From contig JAZRJT010000085.1 of NCBI GenBank assembly GCA_045645905.1, positions 1 through 27,218 on the forward strand: a DNA stretch of 27,218 bases, written 5' to 3'. Numbering within the stretch: position 1 is the stretch's first letter; each line of letters begins with the position of its first letter. The notes under the pieces are model-generated. The model ran no database searches and was not told the origin of the DNA. It saw only the letters and a list, made by a program, of their open reading frames with translations. Source of the DNA: SIG440 sp045645905. GTDB lineage: Bacteria; Bacillota; Clostridia; Monoglobales; Monoglobaceae. Positions 23,132-27,218 of the stretch are shown piece by piece. Position numbers and translations under genes: made by a program.

Positions 23132-25455
23132 TTTCCACTACCTCCGCTAAGTGCATTTTCAAGGACAGTCTTCATATCCTTTGCAAAAACAAACTCTACC
23201 TCGTTCTTTATTTTATCTGGAAGTTCCTCAAAATCCTTTTTATTCTCAAAGGGAATGATAATCTTGCGAATTCCCATACGGTATGCGGCCAGAGATTTTT
23301 CCTTAAGTCCGCCAATTGGCAGAACTCTGCCGCGAAGAGTAATTTCGCCCGTCATTGCAACATTACGGCTGACTGCTTTGCCTGTAAGAGCCGAAATCAT
23401 TGCTGTTGCCATTGTTATACCGGCAGAAGGGCCATCCTTGGGAATTGCCCCCTCGGGCACGTGAACGTGAATATCCTTTTCCTTATAAAAATCAGAATTA
23501 ATTTCAAACACATCTGCATTTGCACGTATAAAGCTGAGAGCCGCACGTGCAGATTCCTTCATAACATCGCCTAAGTTTCCGGTAAGCTCAAGCTTACCCG
23601 CGCCCTTCATTGTATTAACCTCGATATAAAGGGTATCACCGCCCGTCTGGGTCCACGCAAGGCCTGTTGCGGCACCCACAAGGTTTGACTCTGACATATG
23701 TTCATAAAGGTACACTCGGCTGCCGAGATATTTCTTTAATACCTTTTCGCTGGCAGTTACGCTCTGCTTCTTTTCCTCAACAATCTCCTTTGCAGCCTTA
23801 CGGCATATTGCGGCAAGCTTGCGTTCTAGTGTACGTACACCCGATTCACGGGTATAGCCCTCAATAATCAATCGTATTGTGCTGTCCGGAATTTTAAGCA
23901 TCTTTGCATTCAAGCCGTTTTGCTTTCTCTGCTTGGGAAGAAGATATTTCTTTGCAATACTGAACTTTTCGTCCTCGGTATACCCCGAAATCTCAATAAT
24001 ATCCATCCTGTCATATAAAGGTGAGGGTATATTCTCAACCGAGTTTGCCGTTGTAACAAACAACACTTTTGAAAGGTCAAAGGGAAGCTCAAGAAAATGG
24101 TCACGGAAGGCACTGCACTGTTCAGGGTCAAGGACTTCAAGCATCGCCGCCGAAGGGTCGCCGTGAAAATCACTTGACATCTTGTCAATCTCATCAAGAA
24201 GAACAAGGGGATTATTGCTTCCTGCCTGCTTCATTGCGGTAATTATTCTACCGGGCATTGCACCCACATAGGTTTTGCGGTGTCCACGGATTTCCGCTTC
24301 GTTTTGAATACCACCAAGGCTGACACGGACATACTTTCTGCCCAACGACTCTGCCAACGATTTTGCAATTGAGGTCTTACCTGTCCCCGGAGGGCCTGCA
24401 AGGCATATAATCGAGCCTTTTGTATCTTCTGCAAGGCATTTAACCGCCAGATATTCAAGTATTCTTTCTTTGACTTTTTCAAGGCCGTAATGGTCACGGT
24501 CAAGAATTTTCTTCGCTTTTTCTATATTTGAATTTTCTTCTGTTGATATTTCCCAAGGCATGGCAAGAACTGTTTCAACATAATTTTGTACAACACCATA
24601 CTCCTGAGAATGTACCGAAAGTCTTGACAATCTGCCAAGCTCCTCGTCTAATTTTTCAACCACTTCTTTGGGAAGGTTTCGCTTTTCAATCTTTTCTCTG
24701 TACGTATCTGCCTCAACCTGTCCAGATTCAAAATCACCAAGCTCTTCCTGAATGACCTTCATCTGTTCACGCAAGATATAATCACGCTGATTTTTGTCAA
24801 GGCTTGTTTTAAGCTTTGACATAACACCCTGTTCGATTTCCATAATGTTGTTTTCGTTTTCCATAAAAGCAATAAGCTTTTCCATACGGGTGTCAACGTG
24901 AAGTTCTTCAAGTATAATCTGTTTTTCGTGAGGCTTAAGCGGAAAGTTTGTAGCAGTAATATCAGTCAGCTCGCCAGCATCCTCGATTTCAAGCATAGAT
25001 GCAGCAATTTCGGGGTTCATCTTTTCGTAAAGATTGAAATACTCCTCAAGAAGCTTCTGTATTTTCCGCATAAGCACCTGCTCCTGAAGAGTATCTTTAC
25101 AGGGTATGTCATTTTTCTTGACAACGGTTGCCTGAATAAAACGTTCGTCATTTTCAAAAACTGTCATTCCTGCACGGAACAAACCTTCGACAAGAACACG
25201 CAAATTTCCGTCAGGAAGACGAAGAATTTGCTTAACCTCGGCAACAACACCGATTTTTGAAACCTCATCCCGGCTAGGGTTTTCGGTCATTATATCTTTT
25301 TGATAGCTGAGAAACACCATCTGGTCCCCAGACATCGCATATTCAACAGCCGCAATTGATTTTTTTCTGCCCACATCAAAGTGCAGAACCATCCCCGGAA
25401 ATATTGAAATTCCTCTCAAAGGGATAAGCGGCATTACATATCTTTTGTTTGCCAT
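23104..25455 (-). CDS. lon: ATP-dependent protease La (Lon)
   Basis: Cytosolic AAA+ serine protease that degrades misfolded and regulatory proteins. The 783-residue length is standard. The N-terminal substrate domain covers about 1-200, and a coiled-coil region 200-300 follows. The AAA+ domain has Walker A GPPGTGKT (354-361) and Walker B VLLDEID. The protease domain carries the catalytic dyad Ser677 (PKDGPSAGI) and Lys720 (GGLKEKSLAA). A consensus sigma-A promoter lies inside the end of lonB. The leader contains a short hairpin (25480-25499). No CtsR or CIRCE site is visible. Confidence 0.98.
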   Translation of the reverse strand: MANKRYVMPLIPLRGISIFPGMVLHFDVGRKKSIAAVEYAMSGDQMVFLSYQKDIMTENPSRDEVSKIGVVAEVKQILRLPDGNLRVLVEGLFRAGMTVFENDERFIQATVVKKNDIPCKDTLQEQVLMRKIQKLLEEYFNLYEKMNPEIAASMLEIEDAGELTDITATNFPLKPHEKQIILEELHVDTRMEKLIAFMENENNIMEIEQGVMSKLKTSLDKNQRDYILREQMKVIQEELGDFESGQVEADTYREKIEKRNLPKEVVEKLDEELGRLSRLSVHSQEYGVVQNYVETVLAMPWEISTEENSNIEKAKKILDRDHYGLEKVKERILEYLAVKCLAEDTKGSIICLAGPPGTGKTSIAKSLAESLGRKYVRVSLGGIQNEAEIRGHRKTYVGAMPGRIITAMKQAGSNNPLVLLDEIDKMSSDFHGDPSAAMLEVLDPEQCSAFRDHFLELPFDLSKVLFVTTANSVENIPSPLYDRMDIIEISGYTEDEKFSIAKKYLLPKQRKQNGLNAKMLKIPDSTIRLIIEGYTRESGVRTLERKLAAICRKAAKEIVEEKKQSVTASEKVLKKYLGSRVYLYEHMSESNLVGAATGLAWTQTGGDTLYIEVNTMKGAGKLELTGNLGDVMKESARAALSFIRANADVFEINSDFYKEKDIHVHVPEGAIPKDGPSAGITMATAMISALTGKAVSRNVAMTGEITLRGRVLPIGGLKEKSLAAYRMGIRKIIIPFENKKDFEELPDKIKNEVEFVFAKDMKTVLENALSGGSGKWNLSTLSC

Positions 25456-25479
25456 CTGTATGTTTTCTTCCTTTCAAGA

Positions 25480-25499
25480 GCAAAATAGAAACATTTTGC
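25480..25499 (-). other. Short hairpin in the lon leader
   Basis: GCAAAAT and ATTTTGC form a 7-bp stem with a 6-nt loop, between the lon promoter and the lon ribosome-binding site. It has no T run, so it is not a convincing terminator. It may stabilise the mRNA 5' end or be incidental. Confidence 0.35.
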
Positions 25500-25513
25500 C
25501 CATTATCCATATT

Positions 25514-25542
25514 ATTATACTATTTTTTTCGGAAGATTTCAA
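25514..25542 (-). promoter_or_regulatory. Sigma-A promoter of lon, inside the 3' end of lonB
   Basis: Minus strand: TTGAAA (25537-25542, 5 of 6), a 17-nt spacer and a perfect TATAAT (25514-25519). The lonB stop codon (25520-25522) lies at the edge of the spacer. It allows lon and the downstream genes to be transcribed in vegetative cells independently of lonB, which in B. subtilis is forespore-specific. Confidence 0.85.
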
Positions 25543-27202
25543 CCCCTTCGGCACTAATTATTCCAATATTATCTGATTTTTTTGATATAATTCCCCCTGA
25601 ATTTTCCTGATTTTGATTTTTCATTACATCAAGCACCTGAAATATGCTGTCGACAGAGATAATTTCGATACCATAATCCATAAATCTTTCCTGCCAATTT
25701 GCCGTCGGAATAATCACTTGTTTTGCTCCTGCATCCATTGCTGCCTTTATTTTAAGAGGAACTTCACCCACACCGCAAACCTCTCCACAAATTGAAAGCT
25801 CACCGGTAAGTGCTGTGGTACCGTCAAATGGAATATTTTTTATTGCAGAATACACTGCGCAAAAAATTGCGATACCCGCCGAAGGGCCATCCACGGGAAC
25901 ACAGTTGGGGAAATTAATATGAATATTATAATCATCCACCGCTATTCCAAGCTGACATTTAAGCACTGTTATTGTATTTTTTACCGATGATGAAATACTG
26001 CTTTTTCGCTTCAGTTTTTGACGGTTATTGGTGATTTCCTCCTCCTCAATTGCACCGGTTACGGTCACCTGACCTTCGCCTTTGCGGCAACATTCCGCAA
26101 CAGCTTCGATGTCAAGTATACAGCCCTGCGAGCTGCCATACACAGCCAATCCCGAAACCTTGCCCACACGCGGCTGATTTGACATATGCTTTTCATATCT
26201 TGGACTGTACTTACATGTTTCAATAACCCATTCAACGTCCGAACATTCAACCCGTGTTCGCCTTTCAAGCTTTGTAACGCTTTCAGCCGTTTGCACTATG
26301 TTTACAGCATCTCTGCCGTTATCTGCAAATGCGGCCACCATATCAAATATCTCGCTTCCGAATTCTGTATCGGTCTTTTTTGCCGCGTCACTTGCTATCC
26401 TTTTAACCTGTTCGCGTGAAAGACTGCTGAAAAACACCTCAACACATCTTGAACGCAAGGCAGGGGGGATTTCCTCGGGAAGTCTTGTGGTTGCCCCTAT
26501 CAGCCTGAAATCAGCAGGAAAACCGTTTCTGAAAATTTCGTGAATGTGTCTTGGAATTTCCTTGTTATCACGGCTGTAATATGCACTGTCAAAATATACC
26601 CTTCTGTCTTCAAGAACTTTCAGCAGCTTGTTCATCTGTATGGATGACAGTTCGCCTATCTCATCTATAAAAAGCACACCGCCATGAGCCCTTGTCACCG
26701 CTCCTTCCTTAGGCTGAGGCACACCCGCCGGGCCATACGCCCCCGCACCCTGATAAATCGGGTCGTGGACCGAGCCAATAAGGGGGTCTGCAATACTGCG
26801 TTCATCGTACTGCATTGTAGTAGCATCAATCTCCACGAATTTTGAGTATTCCTTAAAAGGAGATTCAGGGTTACGCTTTGCTTCATTCAAAACAACTCTT
26901 GCCGCTGCCGTTTTACCAACTCCCGGAGGTCCGTAAATCAATACGTGCTGTGGATTTTTTCCACATAGAGCACTGCGAAGGGCCTTGATACCTTCCTCCT
27001 GACCTATAATCTCACTTACCTTTTGCGGTCTTGTTTTTTCGGTTAAAGGCTCTGTCAGTTTAATGTTGTTCAACTTTTTGAGGCGTTCCAACTCTCTGGT
27101 GCTATCCTTATTTATAGAATTTCTGCCGGAGTGTTGACTGCTGAGCATAGACCAAAAATACACGCCTATTATTATTGTAAAGAAAAACTGCACAACTGTC
27201 AT
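25520..27202 (-). CDS. lonB: Forespore-type ATP-dependent protease LonB (5' end near or beyond the window edge)
   Basis: AAA+ protease of the LonB family, close to B. subtilis LonB over its whole length. One N-terminal membrane-like helix (about FFFTIIIGVYFWSM) replaces the Lon substrate domain. Walker A GPPGVGKT follows (about residue 91 from the ATG), then the string IADPLIGSVHDPIYQGAGAYG and Walker B GVLFIDEIGEL. The protease dyad is Ser in VDGPSAGI and Lys in VPLKIKAA, 43 residues apart as in Lon. The first ATG is at 27202 and a TTG precedes it, but no ribosome-binding site is visible and the frame remains open to the end of the window. The true start may therefore lie outside. In B. subtilis lonB is under SigF control; its promoter here is not in view. 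Confidence 0.92.
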   Translation of the reverse strand: MTVVQFFFTIIIGVYFWSMLSSQHSGRNSINKDSTRELERLKKLNNIKLTEPLTEKTRPQKVSEIIGQEEGIKALRSALCGKNPQHVLIYGPPGVGKTAAARVVLNEAKRNPESPFKEYSKFVEIDATTMQYDERSIADPLIGSVHDPIYQGAGAYGPAGVPQPKEGAVTRAHGGVLFIDEIGELSSIQMNKLLKVLEDRRVYFDSAYYSRDNKEIPRHIHEIFRNGFPADFRLIGATTRLPEEIPPALRSRCVEVFFSSLSREQVKRIASDAAKKTDTEFGSEIFDMVAAFADNGRDAVNIVQTAESVTKLERRTRVECSDVEWVIETCKYSPRYEKHMSNQPRVGKVSGLAVYGSSQGCILDIEAVAECCRKGEGQVTVTGAIEEEEITNNRQKLKRKSSISSSVKNTITVLKCQLGIAVDDYNIHINFPNCVPVDGPSAGIAIFCAVYSAIKNIPFDGTTALTGELSICGEVCGVGEVPLKIKAAMDAGAKQVIIPTANWQERFMDYGIEIISVDSIFQVLDVMKNQNQENSGGIISKKSDNIGIISAEGVEIFRKK

Positions 27203-27218
27203 CAAGGTCGTTACGGTA

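Overview
The window reads as chromosomal core DNA of a spore-forming, AT-rich Firmicute, most likely a member of Clostridia. The evidence is a complete spoIIAA-spoIIAB-sigF operon, a LonB-type forespore protease next to Lon, GatCAB amidotransferase, an SLH-domain exported protein, a BlaI/M56 pair, and consensus sigma-A promoters and purine-rich Shine-Dalgarno sites throughout. I cannot name a genus from the sequence. I see no tRNA, rRNA, insertion sequence, prophage or CRISPR, and no gene-free stretch over 300 bases.

Layout. (1) 1-2000: htpG (Hsp90), minus strand. (2) 2066-5587: divergent plus-strand gatC-gatA-gatB, a hairpin terminator, and a 66-residue Cro/CI-type regulator that ends in a strong hairpin shared with the converging gene. 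The htpG/gatC intergenic region holds an 11-bp inverted repeat over the gatC -10 box and a copy of the same element next to the htpG promoter. (3) 5592-8173: minus-strand operon of a BlaI-type repressor, a BlaR1/MecR1-like M56 metalloprotease and an SLH protein, behind a promoter that carries two BlaI-like operator dyads. (4) 8190-10471: a small cysteine-rich protein overlapping ligA, with its own promoter. (5) 10478-11842: a membrane-anchored protein whose cytoplasmic domain looks like a PP2C phosphatase that has lost its metal-binding residues. (6) 11894-13992: spoIIAA-spoIIAB-sigF behind a good sigma-H-type promoter, followed by a zinc-ribbon/CD225-like membrane protein. (7) 14025-27202: a long minus-strand run lonB, lon, engB, hisS, aspS, DUF4340 protein, tyrS, valS, closed by a terminator.

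How the genes relate. The SpoIIA module is the forespore sigma-factor switch: SpoIIAB holds SigF until dephosphorylated SpoIIAA displaces it. The lonB-lon-engB order is the one known from Bacillus subtilis. Here it leads into four aminoacyl-tRNA synthetase genes packed with no room for T-box leaders. GatCAB implies that glutaminyl- and/or asparaginyl-tRNA is made by amidation of a mischarged tRNA. The M56/BlaI/SLH operon looks like a signal-responsive proteolysis switch controlling an envelope protein rather than a beta-lactamase.

Most of the window is ordinary core genome. The parts that look least described are the BlaI-M56-SLH operon, the degenerate PP2C-like membrane protein, and the shared repeat element between htpG and gatC.
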